Below, in pieces: positions 33,190 through 45,246 of a stretch of DNA of 64,000 bases (the first letter of the stretch is position 1; every line of letters starts with the position of its first letter). Position numbers and translations under genes: made by a program. The notes under the pieces are model-generated. The model saw only the letters and a program-made list of their open reading frames with translations. It was not told the DNA's origin and did not search any database. Source of the DNA: Heterostelium album PN500 (lineage: Eukaryota > Evosea > Eumycetozoa > Acytosteliales > Acytosteliaceae); assembly GCF_000004825.1 (NCBI RefSeq), contig NW_008805085.1, positions 248,001-312,000 of the forward strand, given 5' to 3'.

Positions 33190-34872
33190 TAACTGTTATG
33201 TTCATTTATTGTACATCAAGTTTTGTTATTATTTTTAACACAATTGGTAATTAAAACAAAAAAAAGGTTAAGCTCTTTCACCTCTGATTCTTCTTGCCAA
33301 TTGCATATCTTTTGGCATGATGGTGACTCTTTTAGCGTGGATTGCACATAAATTAGTATCTAGATAAACATGAATAGATCAATCAAAATTAAATAGTTAG
33401 TTTATCTCCTCCAATGGATAATAATAATAATAATAATAATAATTATAGTAATTGATCAAATATATACATACCTTCAAACAAACCAACAAGATATGCTTCA
33501 GAAGCTTCTTGTAATGCCTGTATGTGTAAAATAATTAAGATTCAAAAGTATGTTAGTAACGTTAATATCATGATACAGCCAAAAAATAATAAATAAATAA
33601 ATAATTAATAAATAACATCAGCAATTGCAGATGATTGGAATCTCAAATCAGTTTTAAATTCTTGAGCAATCTCTCTCACCAAACGTTGGAATGGAAGTTT
33701 ACGAATCAACAATTCACTTGTCTTTTGGTACTTTCTGATCTCTCTGAGTGCAACTGTTCCTGGCTTATATCTATGTGTTTTCTTTATACCTCCTAATTAA
33801 TGTGATTGTATGTAAAATCATTTTTATAATTATAAAATAAATAATATTTAAAGTTATATTAATAAAATTAAATTTAAATAGATTCTAATAATAATATGAT
33901 GATAACGTTACCACTGATATTCAGATTGGCATTCTTGAGGTGTTCCATTGGTCCAGTCTTTTGTGAGATCATTCTTCTTGGAACTTTACCTCCAGTTGTT
34001 TTACGTGCAGTGTTCTTAGTTCTTGCCATTTTCAATATTTATTAAATTGGATATGTTGTTTAAAAATAATAAGTATGAAAGTATATTTATTTATTTATTT
34101 ATTTATTTATTTATATTTGTATGATTATATAATATTTTTGGAAATGAATGAAAACAACAACAAACAATCAGTATTTATAGTTGAATTGACAAGAAAATAT
34201 AAAGAATGTTTTCAATTTAAATACCAATAATTATTGTCAAATTGATCGATTATTATTTGGTTTCTTTTAAAATCCCAATCGCAATTCAACAAAATGATAT
34301 TACGCGATAGATCACATTAAATTCAACTAAAATTAATCATACAAAATCATCTCCAAACATATCTTTGAACTCCCCCAAAACCAATAATCAGCAAATGCAA
34401 AGATGAGCAAAGATATAATGGAGCATTATTTCCAATTAAATCATTTTATATGCAAAGTATTCAGAAATTTCCGATCCAACGACACTCTGGAAATATTGAA
34501 TATTCCATTCATTTCATTCAAAACTTTCTATCTGTAACATCAAATTTCTTTATTTCTATTTCTATAAATATTTCTTACATATTCCATCATTTCTTTTGGA
34601 ACAATGGAAATTTTGAAATTTTAAAAAAATTATACAAAAATATTTATTTCTACAAAATCATAAAACCAATATATCTTTTTATAAAATTATCCAAAACATT
34701 TAAAATATTTACAAATAAACTATAAAATATAACAAAGACTATAAAATAAATAGTTTTTATATTTATAATTAAATTCAATTTAAAAAAATAAATATATATT
34801 TAATTCCAAAAATATTATGTATCAAAAAAAAAAAATTCAAACTTTCTTAATAGTTGAAAATGAATATATAAA
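33190..34872. repeat. inverted repeat, copy A (with histone H3 variant gene)
   Basis: This segment matches the reverse complement of 56466-58152 over its whole length: H3 exons, introns, about 0.85 kb of upstream DNA and about 80 bases past the stop. In the upstream block 34440-34760 only a handful of differences are seen. The outermost 100 bases on each side diverge by small indels. It indicates a recent segmental duplication in inverted orientation. Confidence 0.93.
33268..34029 (-). CDS. divergent histone H3 variant, copy A (splice donor 2 altered)
   Basis: Four exons (34029-33912, 33792-33617, 33517-33472, 33359-33268) encode an H3 of about 143 residues. The fold region is near canonical ([74 protein letters not shown]). 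The tail starts [16 protein letters not shown], keeping K4, K9 and K14, but then diverges ([20 protein letters not shown]). It lacks the ARKS motif around K27 and is six residues longer. Exon 2 in copy B ends GCT before GTATGT; here a T is missing, leaving GATGTT. Splicing could still use GTTATT one codon later, which would add one Asp before ALQEA at the start of alpha-2. This is probably the functional copy, but the donor needs RNA support. The gene is flanked by HSF and the CBS protein gene. Confidence 0.85.
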
Positions 34873-35142
34873 TTTATGTTAAATTTATCTAGGTTAGGTT
34901 ATTAATTGTAAATAATTTGGACAAATTACACAACAACGTTACTGATCCAATTGTTTTAACACAAACAAAATACTTTTCTTATTTTGTTTTTTTAATCCAA
35001 AATACAAAAAAAAAAATTATTAATTGATATTGATTCTCACAATATTAAACTAACTTTTATAGATTTAAGACTTTATTGAAAATAGATTTCCTTAATAATA
35101 TTTAAAACATTTACAATCAATTGAATTTAAAATATGTACAAT
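34030..35142. other. upstream region of H3 copy A, mostly inside the inverted repeat
   Basis: Up to 34872 this is duplicated at 56466-57324. It contains a 91-codon open frame (34450-34725) kept in both copies, with changes that alter amino acids as readily as not, so I do not call it a gene. ATTT repeats lie at 34083-34112. From 34873 to 35142 the DNA is unique and A+T-rich; no gene seen. Confidence 0.6.
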
Positions 35143-36466
35143 TTATTGATCAGCAGTCAATGGTTTGTTTGATGATGATTGTTCAACTTCATCGGCCTCC
35201 ACCTGTAGGTACGGCTTTGATAGATCTCCCTCGAATATTAGTAGGTTAGGGTGGTTACTCATTGGCATTAGTTCTCCAATGAGATCACGCAATGTAATTA
35301 CTCCCTGGGTCTTGAACATGTTGTCAACAATATACACGCGATGAACCGATTTAGATACGAATATCTCCAAGATATCCTCTAAAGAGCTCTCCACCGAACA
35401 TGTAATCGGCTCTCTATCTATAAATTCAAACACAGGTTGGAACATTCTCTTCCAGTTCTCTCCATTCTTACCGATCTTCTTGATATCTCGAGATGAAAGA
35501 TTACCAACAAGAGTTCCATCTTCTTTAATAACAGCTACACCTCCAACACCCATGATTTTGATGAGCTTGAATGCATCGATTACCTGTTCGTCCTCTAGAA
35601 CCGACATTACATACTGGTTGGCTGCACTCATATCACCAACTTTTCGATAACGGCGACTTCCAAGTCTATCACAGTTCTCATAGACCCAATGGATTAGATC
35701 AAACTCTGTTATGATATCAATGATTTCATCTCTGTCATCAACCACAGCAATTCTATTAATTCCTTGCTTCGATAAAACTTCGAAAGCAGAGAACATTGTA
35801 GTACCAGGTGATAACTTTTGATACTTTATCGACTTTCCATAGGGATACTCTTTGCAAATCAAACATTATTAATATATTATAATTTGAAAGAATAATATCA
35901 ATTTTCTTTACTTACCCATTATTTTACTAACTTTGGTAGTTTTAAACTCTTCCAAGTCAAATAAAGAAGTGATTTTCTTTAAATGTCCTGTTTTATTTAA
36001 TTTAAAAAAAAAAACTATTAATGATTTGTTGGTCATTTTTTAATTTATCTACATTACTTTTTCCAACTTCGTCAACAATAAACTTAAGAATATCCAAAAG
36101 ATCAATCATTCCATAAAACAATTCACCTTGTTTTAGAACAGGACAAGATAAAATATTATTATTTAATAATTTCTAGAAAAAAAATTATAATTAGAAATTT
36201 TAAATAAAGAATAAAAAGAAATAAGTATAAGTCTTTACATTAAAAATACTATGGAGTGATTCATCCTTGTGTGTCACAACAATTTCTCTTTTGGAAGCCA
36301 ACTGTCCATCCAGAACTCTTCTTTTCTTATTTATTCCGGTATGCTCGAAACTCGAAATACTATTTTTTGTCAAAGACAAAATGAAATCATCAAATTGTTT
36401 ATCTCTTGATTTCTCTTCATTTTCATGTTTCCTAGTTCTCTTTGTTGAGGTTGTATTTTTTGTCAT
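35143..36466 (-). CDS. four-CBS-domain protein, AMPK/SNF4 gamma-subunit-like
   Basis: Four exons (36466-36239, 36172-36058, 35987-35916, 35849-35143) give 373 residues. After a charged, basic N-terminus (about 1-60) come four CBS repeats. Each ends with the Asp that contacts ribose in AMPK gamma: IDLLDIL, ITEFDLIHW, LSSRDIKKI and ITLRDLIGEL. The HRVYIVD element also fits gamma subunits. AMPK gamma senses AMP/ATP and controls the kinase complex that switches on catabolism. The N-terminal basic tail (KNTTSTKRTRKHENEEK) is not a known gamma feature and might direct the protein to the nucleus. Other four-CBS proteins (for example plant SnRK1-associated or IMPDH-like regulators) are alternatives; no carbohydrate-binding module is present. 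The start at 36466 is the first ATG of the frame. Confidence 0.75.
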
Positions 36467-36732
36467 CTTTCTTTCTTTATATAAATAATTATATCTTCAT
36501 AATTTGCCAAGTAATAAATTTAAATTGACAAATATTTTGTGCCAAAACAAAAATAAAAAAAATTTTGAAAAGTGAAAAAAAAAACAACAAACAATTTTTT
36601 CCTAATCAGAGGTTTCTAGATTAAAAGAACAAGTTGATTAATGTTATCACAATAATTATATATAATTATATATATGATAAAAATCTTGGTGTCAAAAAAT
36701 AAAAGTATGAATAAAAAATAAAAATGCAAGAC

Positions 36733-36768
<36 letters not shown>

Positions 36769-36881
36769 TATTATATCATAATTTAATATTATACTTTTAT
36801 GTTTTTTTAGGTTGTTTTTGTTGAGTTTTATGATTTAAAAAGGGATTATTATTATTATTATTAAAACTATAAAGACAACAT
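36467..36881. other. intergenic with T27 tract
   Basis: Spacer between the CBS gene start and the V-ATPase c gene stop. It has a TA-rich palindromic stretch (ATAATTATATATAATTATATAT) near 36652-36674 and a T27 homopolymer at 36737-36763. No gene seen. Confidence 0.55.
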
Positions 36882-37672
36882 TTATACGTTTGGTACTAAG
36901 TTGGTACCTGGGCAGTACTCGTCATCGACGGAGGTCAAAAGAATACCGACGATCAAACCGTAAAGACCCAAAGCTTCAGAGAAAATGAGAATAAGCATCA
37001 TAATAACGTACAACTTGGCTTGTTGACCGAAAGCACGGACACCAGAGTCACCAACAATACCAATAGCCATACCGGCAGCAAGACCACAGAGACCGACAGT
37101 CAAACCAGCACCGAGATCAGTGAATGACTTGAAGAGGGTGTAGTTCTTGTTTGGCTTAAGTTTACCAATGATAATGACACAAATAATCAAACCGTAAATA
37201 GCAATGACACCAGCGAAAATGACTGGAATGAAAGCTCTGATGACGAGATCTGGCTTCATGACACCCATATTTGAAATACCGACGGCTGACTTGGCAGTAC
37301 CGTAAGCAGCACCCATAACTATATATTTAAAGAAAAAAAAAATTATATGGAAAAAAAAAAAAAAAAGAATTAGATATTTATAAGTTTGTAGATTTACTAT
37401 AATAATTTATCTAATATATATCTTGTTGTTGTTGTTGTTTATATCAAACTATACTATTTATATTGCTACTATAGTTATGTATGATATATAACTATGTGTA
37501 TATATAATTATCTTATATTATTTATCTCTATATATTATTATTTGTTTTATACATTACCTGTGAAGACGAGGGCAGCAGTGACACCCATAGCACCGAAGAA
37601 TGGTGCATAGACTGGGCAAGCTGGAGTAATATAACGGACAATGGTGGCGAAAAGGGTAAGGAATTGAATCAT
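36882..37672 (-). CDS. vatP: V-type ATPase 16-kDa proteolipid, subunit c
   Basis: Two exons (37672-37558, 37318-36882) give 183 residues, slightly longer than the usual 155-165. Four transmembrane helices are clear. TM1 has [14 protein letters not shown] and the junction joins it to [17 protein letters not shown]2 is [20 protein letters not shown]3 is [22 protein letters not shown]4 contains the proton-carrying Glu in [16 protein letters not shown]. The protein forms the membrane rotor ring of the vacuolar proton pump, abundant in contractile vacuole and endosomes of amoebae. The N-terminal extension ([20 protein letters not shown]) is unusual in its IVRYI run but common in length. It lies head-to-head with the c'' gene 2.0 kb away. 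Confidence 0.96.
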
Positions 37673-39668
37673 TTTATATTATATATTTATTATATATATA
37701 TGATCTGTATAGAACCTGTGGTAAAGAAAAAAAGTTTTGAAGGTGAGTTCAAGTGTTCCAACAAGAAAGGCGTCAAGTGAAAAAAAATATTTTAGTGCGA
37801 GAGTTTGAAAAAAAAATTGAAAAATAAAAATTTAAAAAAAAACAGAAAAAAAAAATTAGAAAAAAATAAAAATAAAAATAAAAAATATGTCGTTGGAAAA
37901 AGTTTCGTTATTGACTTGAGATGATTTTTTATGTATCAGGGCTTCCAACCCTGGTTATTTTTATGATATTGGAAAAAAAAAACAAAACACAAAAAATCTG
38001 AAACAAAATTAAAAATAAATAAATTAAAAATATCATATGTATATATTGGTGTCTGTTTTGATTGACTGATTGATTGATTTATTACTGCTGTTGTTGTTGT
38101 TGTTTATTATATTTGTTTGATTGAAACTTTCTGACAATTTATTCCAATTCATTTGCAATCCATATCATTTCATATTTGTTAAGTTGACTATTTATGTGAG
38201 TTGAATTGTTATATTGAAAGATAAGATTTGCTGTATAAATGAATGATTCTGATATATGGCGATGGTTGAGTGATTAGGTGATAAATCTAATCTAATCAAT
38301 TCGTAAATCTTATCTTTTAGATATGTATCGGAGTAAAAGATATGTTATGAATGTATGATTGTTTGTGTTTATCTAAATTTTTTTTTTTTTTTTTATAAAC
38401 AGATTTACATTTGAATAAGAACACATTCAATAGCAATTGAATGTGTTTATTGTTTGTAACAATAACAAAAGATAGAAAATAAAATGCTGTTCTAGAGTTG
38501 TAGTTGATTGTTAGACAAATAAAATTGAATATGATATGATATGATTTGATTTGTTTCAAACATATTTGATGGTAAAAGAAATACTTGAAACTCTGTCTAA
38601 ATATCTATATTATCTATTTATCATACAAAGTCTATGCTTCAATTGCATATTTATATAATGATGTAATAATAGTTTACCTTTATATATGTTGTTTTGAAAA
38701 GAAGTGAAAAGGTGTGTGTAAAAGATAGAAACTATATTTATAAATATATATTTATTAGTTATATATTTATTCGATTAGTCGAGTAATAGTAATAGACAAA
38801 ATGACCAGACAAACAAATTTGGAGTTTTATATCACTCACTTTATTTATTAAATATTGCAAAACGCCTGGGCCAGTGTAGGAAAGCTAATTTTGTGAGTGT
38901 TTAAAAAAATAATTAAAAAAAAAAACAAAAAAATATTCATAAAATCAAAACAACCATTTTTTTTTTGCTTGTTTATTATTATTTTTTTTTTTTTTTGTGA
39001 ATGCGTTGTTTTTTTTGTTTTGTTGGTGTAATTCAACCTGGCTCGTAAAAATTTCGAAATAGTGTATTGTGGGGAGAGTTGATATGCCTATACGCCCTGG
39101 GCACATCAAAGAATATTTTTGTTTTTTTTCTGTCACTATCGATTATTATGAATTTTCCAATGATAAATACTCTTTTAAAAGTTCCGGCGATGCAATTTTT
39201 GAAACAATTTCTAACACTTGCTGTACTGGGGAGTGTTGATAGAGTTGTTGGAGACAAATTCAACCTGGTTAGACACTCGATAAGAGAAAAAAAATAAATT
39301 AAAACAAAAAAAAAACATGAGATCTACTTCTTTTCTTTCTCAATAAAAAACTAATATTATTAATAAATATCAAGTTTTTTTATTTTTATACTTGTCAGTC
39401 AGACCTCCCATATTAAATTATTGGTGCTGTTACCGTGTTCATACATTTCCAGCAACAACACGAAAACCAACATTAATTTTTAAAAAAAATTAAAAAAATT
39501 GTTGTTTTTTTTTTTTTCAAAAATTTTCAAAAAACAGACTAAAGTACAAAGTGGAAATAGATAATATTAGACTCTTGATTTTAGCGAATATACTTCTTAG
39601 CCTAAATTGTTAAATTAATTTAGTTGTAGCAGTATTAATATATATATATATAATAGATAGATTAAAAT
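37673..39668. promoter_or_regulatory. divergent intergenic region between V-ATPase c and c'' genes
   Basis: About 2 kb of A+T-rich DNA with no convincing gene. It must hold the promoters of both proteolipid genes. Around 39030-39275 two G-rich elements recur: TGGGGAGAGTTGATA (39069) with TGGGGAGTGTTGATA (39227), and TTCAACCTGG (39031 and 39259). Similar G-rich boxes bind factors in dictyostelid promoters, but the match is not exact. Confidence 0.5.
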
Positions 39669-40800
39669 ATGGATCAAGCACTTACATCTTCATCAGCTGA
39701 AGCTGCTAATTATTTCTTTGGTGGTTTCTTCGTATGTGTCGTTGTTAGATTTATCAAATCTTATCTTAACTATACTTTAAGAACTTAAATAATAATGATA
39801 GTAGTAGTAATAATAATAGTAATAGTTATAATAGTAGTAGTATAGTTAAATAATAATAAAGTTGATCTAATATATAGTTCACAACAGTAATCATAATAGT
39901 TTAAGTTCTTGGTATTTTAGAGAAGATTGTTGTTTCAACTAGTTACTAATTATATCTTATGTTTTGTTTGTATAGATTGCCACTGTAGCACCATCAACTT
40001 GGGCTGCCATTGGTTGTGGTCTCTCGATTGCTTTGTCAGTCGTAGGTTCTGCTTGGTATGAATCAATCACTCACTCACCATCACACACACGCATACACAT
40101 ATATAGGAAATATCAAAATAGTTATACTTTGAATACAGTCACAGATACAGCAAGAGGAAGAAAAAAAAAAACAAATAATATTATCAAAAAAAAAAAAAAG
40201 AGAGAAAATTATAGTTGTTTTTTTAATTGATCAATAGAATGGCAACAACAAAGAAAATAGAGAAAGATAGATTGTTTATATATTTATACATAGTAATACT
40301 AGATGATATTTCCATTGTATATTATAAAAATATTTAATAAAATATACTAACATTGTCTCGGTTCGTTATTATATGATTATAGGGGTATTTGGGTTACAGC
40401 TTCATCACTTATGGGAGCTGCAGTTGGAGAACCAAGAATTAGATCAAAGAACATTATTTCAATTATTTTCTGTGAAGCCGTAGCTATTTATGGTATTATT
40501 TTGGCTATTATCTTAAAGGGTCGTATGGAAGGACCACCAAATATCAGAGACCCAGCCGGTGATTACATGGCTGGTTACCTCATGTTTGCTTCAGGTATTA
40601 CCGTCGGTTTTTGTAATGTATTCTCTGGTGTCAGTGTCGGTATTGCAGGTAGTGGTTGTGCTCTTGCTGATGCTCAAAACCCAGTACTCTTTGTAAAGAT
40701 GCTTATTATTGAAATTTTCGCTGGTGCTCTCGGTTTGTACGGTGTCATCGTTGGTATTCTCATGTCTTCTTCAGTAACACTAGGTGCCAAAGTACATTAA
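39669..40800 (+). CDS. V-type ATPase 21-kDa proteolipid, subunit c''
   Basis: Three exons (39669-39731, 39976-40055, 40383-40800) give 186 residues. Features of c'' (Vma16) are a five-helix layout, the glycine-rich [23 protein letters not shown] loop with PRI/SKN, and an essential Glu in the middle helix ([14 protein letters not shown]). The last helix has [14 protein letters not shown], where subunit c has Glu, so this copy is c'' rather than c. The loop [12 protein letters not shown] is typical of c''. One copy joins the c ring of the vacuolar proton pump. The splice sites (GTATGT/TAG, GTATGA/TAG) are ordinary. Close linkage to subunit c could allow coordinated expression, which is inference. 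Confidence 0.94.
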
Positions 40801-41048
40801 ATCAATCACAACCAGCTTGGACGTCTCAAAATGAACAATCTGGAAATAATAATAATAATAATTCATAATAATTTAAATATATAAAACAAAATCTAAAAAA
40901 TTTAAACCAAAAAAAAAAAAAAAAAAAAAGAATAATAGTTTATAGATTAGATTCTATTAATTCATTTTTTTTTTGATTAGTTGATTAGATAGGATCAGAT
41001 TGATTAGATGATGATGAAAACAAAACAAATAATTTATTTAAAATTAAG
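40801..41048. other. 3' spacer between convergent c'' and Pex1 genes
   Basis: 248 bases shared by two 3' ends. It is A+T-rich with an A20 tract at about 40910-40929. No feature beyond the likely polyadenylation regions. Confidence 0.5.
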
Positions 41049-44000
41049 TTATGCAAGTGTTTGTTTCGGTCCTTCTTTCTTTTGACCTGTGACCGAACCT
41101 CTTTCTTTAAGGAAATTCTTATAGCTTTTGTTTATATTAATATTAGTTTAAACTTCATTATCTATTATAGCTAGTTATAATAATAGTCATTAACTTACAT
41201 TTTTTCATATCTCTTTCTTTCTGAAAGTGGAACTGATGGTGAAGAGTCAGCTAGCGCTGCATCAAAGTGAGCAAGTTTAATTAATGGTGGTTTGTCATCT
41301 TGATTCTGTTTGTTCTTATCATTTGAATCTAGATTTGAATCCGATTGTAAATATTGTTGTTTAATCTCATCGATCTAGAATTAATTTAAATATTTTTGTT
41401 GATGTTAGTAGTCATGAATTCATTGTCAACAATAATTATTTTGTTACTTTTTTGAGTAGTTTCGATCTTTCTTCCATTGTCATTGGTTTCTCAGCTGATA
41501 TATTGTCTTTGTTGTTTGGTTGAAATATAACAATGTTTGATCCATCGACATTATTGGATTCCTTTGACGCTTGTTCCTCTCTTTCTTTCTTCTTTCTCTC
41601 CTCACGTTCCTTCATGAATTCATGAATGGCCTTTAGTTGTGAGTTGTACATGAGAGCTCTTAGATCGGTACCGGTATAGTGTTCTGTTTTCTCAGCGAGT
41701 GAGACGAGTGATACTTCCTGGAGGTCAATATTCATCTTGGCAGCCAACTTCTCCAAGATCTCCAGTCTTTCATGTTGCTCCGGTATGTTGCAATAGAGAC
41801 TCTTATCGAGACGACCGGGACGCAAGAGTGCTGGGTCGATTAGGTCCGGTCTGCTAGTGGCAGCGAGCACGTAGACACCGCGCAGTCCTTCGACACCATC
41901 AAGTTCAGTAAGGAATTGATTCACCACACGATCTGTAACACCGGTGCTATCGTGTCCTCTTCTGGGAGCAATCGAATCAAATTCGTCGAAAAACAAAACA
42001 CAAGGTGTTGCCGATGAAGCACGTGTAAACATATCACGTACTGCCTGCTCACTGGAACCAATGTACTTGTTTAACAACTCTGGTCCTTTGACAGAGATGA
42101 AATTCAAACCGAATTCACCGGCAATCGAAGAAGCGAGCATCGTCTTTCCGCAACCTGGAGGACCGTACAGCAGCAAACCGGAACGCATACGAATCGGTGA
42201 CGATTGGAACAGTCTTGGATATTTGGACGGCCATCCTACAGTCTCTTTCACCATAGCTCTAACATTGGCAAGTCCACCGATATCATTCCATTGCGCAGCA
42301 TCGGATTCATGCAGCTTCACACCCTTCAAAGTAATAGGAGTGTATCCTTCTTTTGCCTCCTTGATATATGCCAACTTGATATATTTCAATGAGCATGTCA
42401 GAGAGGAGGAGTTGTTGCTGTTGCTGTTGTTTGGATCGATCGAGTTTGAATAGTCATTCAATGAATGAATGGAAGCAATATGTATACTACGTTCAACAAG
42501 AGCTTCCACATCGATTGGTAGATATCCTTCGAGTGTCGATGAGAATTTCAAGAGATGTTTCTGGTTAGACTCTGGATCGTTTGGATCCAACTCGAGTTGA
42601 TGTAGTTTCAGATGAATCTTTAGAATATCGATACGTTCCTCTCTGGTTGGAGGTGGTATCTCAATGGTCATACCAAACAGATCGGGTGTTTGTATCTCCT
42701 TGTAGAGTACTTGTGTCGATTGAGCAGTGGCTACCATCACGATTGGGTGTTGCTGGTTGGAGGAGTCTGCAATTGCCAACTTCTTCAAAAATGATCCTAT
42801 TTGATCGCATCTTATTTTACTTCCTGGATCTTGTTCATTTGGATTCGGTAGGATTGCATCGAGGTCTTCGAACAACAGAATCGATGGACGTGAATTCTCT
42901 ACTTTTTCGAATGTCTTTGCTAGAATCTTTCTTATTTTCTCTACTTTTACTTCTTTTAACTCTGAACAATTTAATTTGACAACATCTATATAAATAATAA
43001 TAATAAAATATTAGTTAATTTCCCCTTAGCTATTATAAATTAATTGAATTGATTGGTATTTACATGCTAATGAATTTGAATTCGATGCTAAATAAGATGA
43101 TAGTGCAGTTGCAAGTAGTGTTTTACCACTTCCGTGTGGACCAGTGATAATGATTCCACCGAATCCAGGTGTACCAAGTCTTGTTCTAACAAGAGAATAG
43201 TCAGATCTCAACAATAGTGTCATATACTCTAATGATTCTTTAATCTTTTGTTGAATACCACCGACTCTATAAAATATATCACCAATCTCATAGAAATCAT
43301 CTAATTTCAAAAGTTTCTCTAATCTTCCTATATTTATATCAGTCATAAATGAATCTGCACCAACCATATACAATCCATAATTCATTTGATACTTATTACT
43401 ATTATTATCTATATTATTTGAATGTTGTTGTTGTTGTTGTTGTTGACTATTATTATTATTATTATTAATATTATTTTGATGTGAAGATGCAACAGCAGCA
43501 GATATATTATTATCATCTAATACACCACCTATTCTATTATTTATAGTACTGTTTAGATATGATGCAAAATCAGCTTTCTTATCTTTTGATTGTTGTTGTT
43601 GTTGTTGTTGTTGATTTTGTTGTTGTTGGTTAAATTGTATAAATAGATCGATGGTTGGTGTATTGTGTTTGGTAGATGGTGGAATAGAGAGGATCGATCC
43701 GTTCACCAATGGATATCTTGTGGATGACAAGAATTTAGCTGACCACTCGCGAACGATCTCTTTCAATACATGTGAAGGTAGAACCATTGATTTCGGTGTC
43801 TTTGCTGCAAATGGTATATGATTGCTTTGATAGATTACCTGGTGAAGGGTCATAGAGTGTATCGGACAGATCGGAAGTGAATGTGGTGGAATAAGTTTGA
43901 CACGCACCTTTGAGTTTATAAAGATTGAACTAGTCAATCTTTGATTTCTTCCAATCAATATATGTTGATTCGATCTCGTTTGTGAACTAATATAAACTCT

Positions 44001-45013
44001 AGCATATATAGATCTTGCACCACCAATCTTTATCTTTTGAGCACCATCACCATTATTATTGGTTTTGTTGTTATGATGATCATTTTCATCAATATTATCA
44101 TTATCATCATTAAACAAAGAATATCTCCTACTATTACTCTTATTATTACTATTCTTATTATTCTTATCACTACTATTGTTATTATTATTGTTATTACAAT
44201 TATCGATTGTAATTTGTACGATGTCACCTTCATTCCAATGGAATTGTTGTAATGATTGACTTGAGATGTAGATGGTTGTTTGTGAGGTGGTTGGATCAAC
44301 AGAGAGATCTTGTACGAGAAGAGTACGCGGTTTCAGTGATTCTGCGTTGTGTGTTGCTGTGGCAGCGGGTGCCGGTAGATTTCTAGGTTTTGGCGCGACC
44401 GCTATTTCCACTTGGTTCGTTAGTCTCACGATTTCACTGGGTGCAGTATCGACTATCTTTAGCTTGATTATGGTCGAATGGTGTATCCAAATCGGTACGA
44501 TCTGACCACGTGTCATTACATTCACTTGATTCAATATCTGTTGTTCCAAGTACTCTTGGTGAAGTTCCAATATCTCCCAGTCGTCGGAGGTGAGTGGTTC
44601 CACCTGTACCGACGTTGCCTGTGGTACCGATCCTATCTGTGCTTTCACGGTGACACGTGTATGATCTGCAATTCCAATGGCATCGCCAAGCTCTGCATTC
44701 ATCTCTATTGCATCGGGTCCACTCGACGGATCGGAAGCACCGCCCGACCACCCAACATTGATCTTCCTTTCCTTCTTTGTAGACTTGTCATACCAACTCA
44801 ATTCCAAAGTCAATGAATTAACAGAGATTGCATTTTTCTATACATATTTACAATAATAATAATAATAGTTAGTTTACTACACCTTTTGTTTTTTAAGGTT
44901 ATATTAATCATCATATGACTAACCTCTGCCAACAAGAAAAGAGAATGTACAATCTTTGGTGGTAAACAAACAAAGCAATTTGTACTATGTTTAAATGTTA
45001 CATATAATTCCAT
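41049..45013 (-). CDS. pex1: peroxisome biogenesis AAA ATPase Pex1
   Basis: Five exons (45013-44924, 44837-43064, 42985-41448, 41374-41199, 41124-41049) give 1217 residues, close to human PEX1 (1283). The N-terminal domain matches the family (VEPLTSDDWEILELH, PIWIHHSTII). A poly-Asn/Gln insert (about 210-420) is typical dictyostelid filler. AAA domain D1 has Walker A GPHGSGKTLLA and Walker B ILLFEDLDAI. D2 has GPPGCGKTMLA, VLFFDEFDSI and LLRPGRLD. The C-terminus, YKNFLKERGSVTGQKKEG ending TLA, mirrors the end of human PEX1 and supports the last two exons. With Pex6 it extracts Pex5 from the peroxisomal membrane. The donors after exons 1 and 3 (GTTAGT, GTAACA) are less usual but keep frame. 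Confidence 0.96.
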
Positions 45014-45246
45014 TATATAATTGTGGAGTAATTAATAATGATGTAATAATATTTGTATAATCATTTAAAAAAAAAATAATATTTAAAATTTTCATAAAAA
45101 AAAAAAAAAAAAACAAACTTTGTTGTTCAAACAAAAGTTTATAAAGAATTTTTTAAGCGCGATTATTATTTGTTGTTTCTTTTATTTGTTTTTTTTAATA
45201 TATATCAATATTTAATTGATAGTTATTGAAATAGTTATATAATTAT

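Noticed and set aside
34450-34725. 91-codon open frame conserved in both inverted arms (also 56629-56904 minus)
   Set aside because: It lies in duplicated upstream DNA, is Ile/Phe/Lys-rich as expected of translated A+T-rich sequence, and its few differences mostly change amino acids. No sign of selection on a protein.
38845-39300. Small overlapping frames between the V-ATPase genes
   Set aside because: Short, on both strands, and interrupted by homopolymers; the repeated G-rich boxes explain the higher complexity better.
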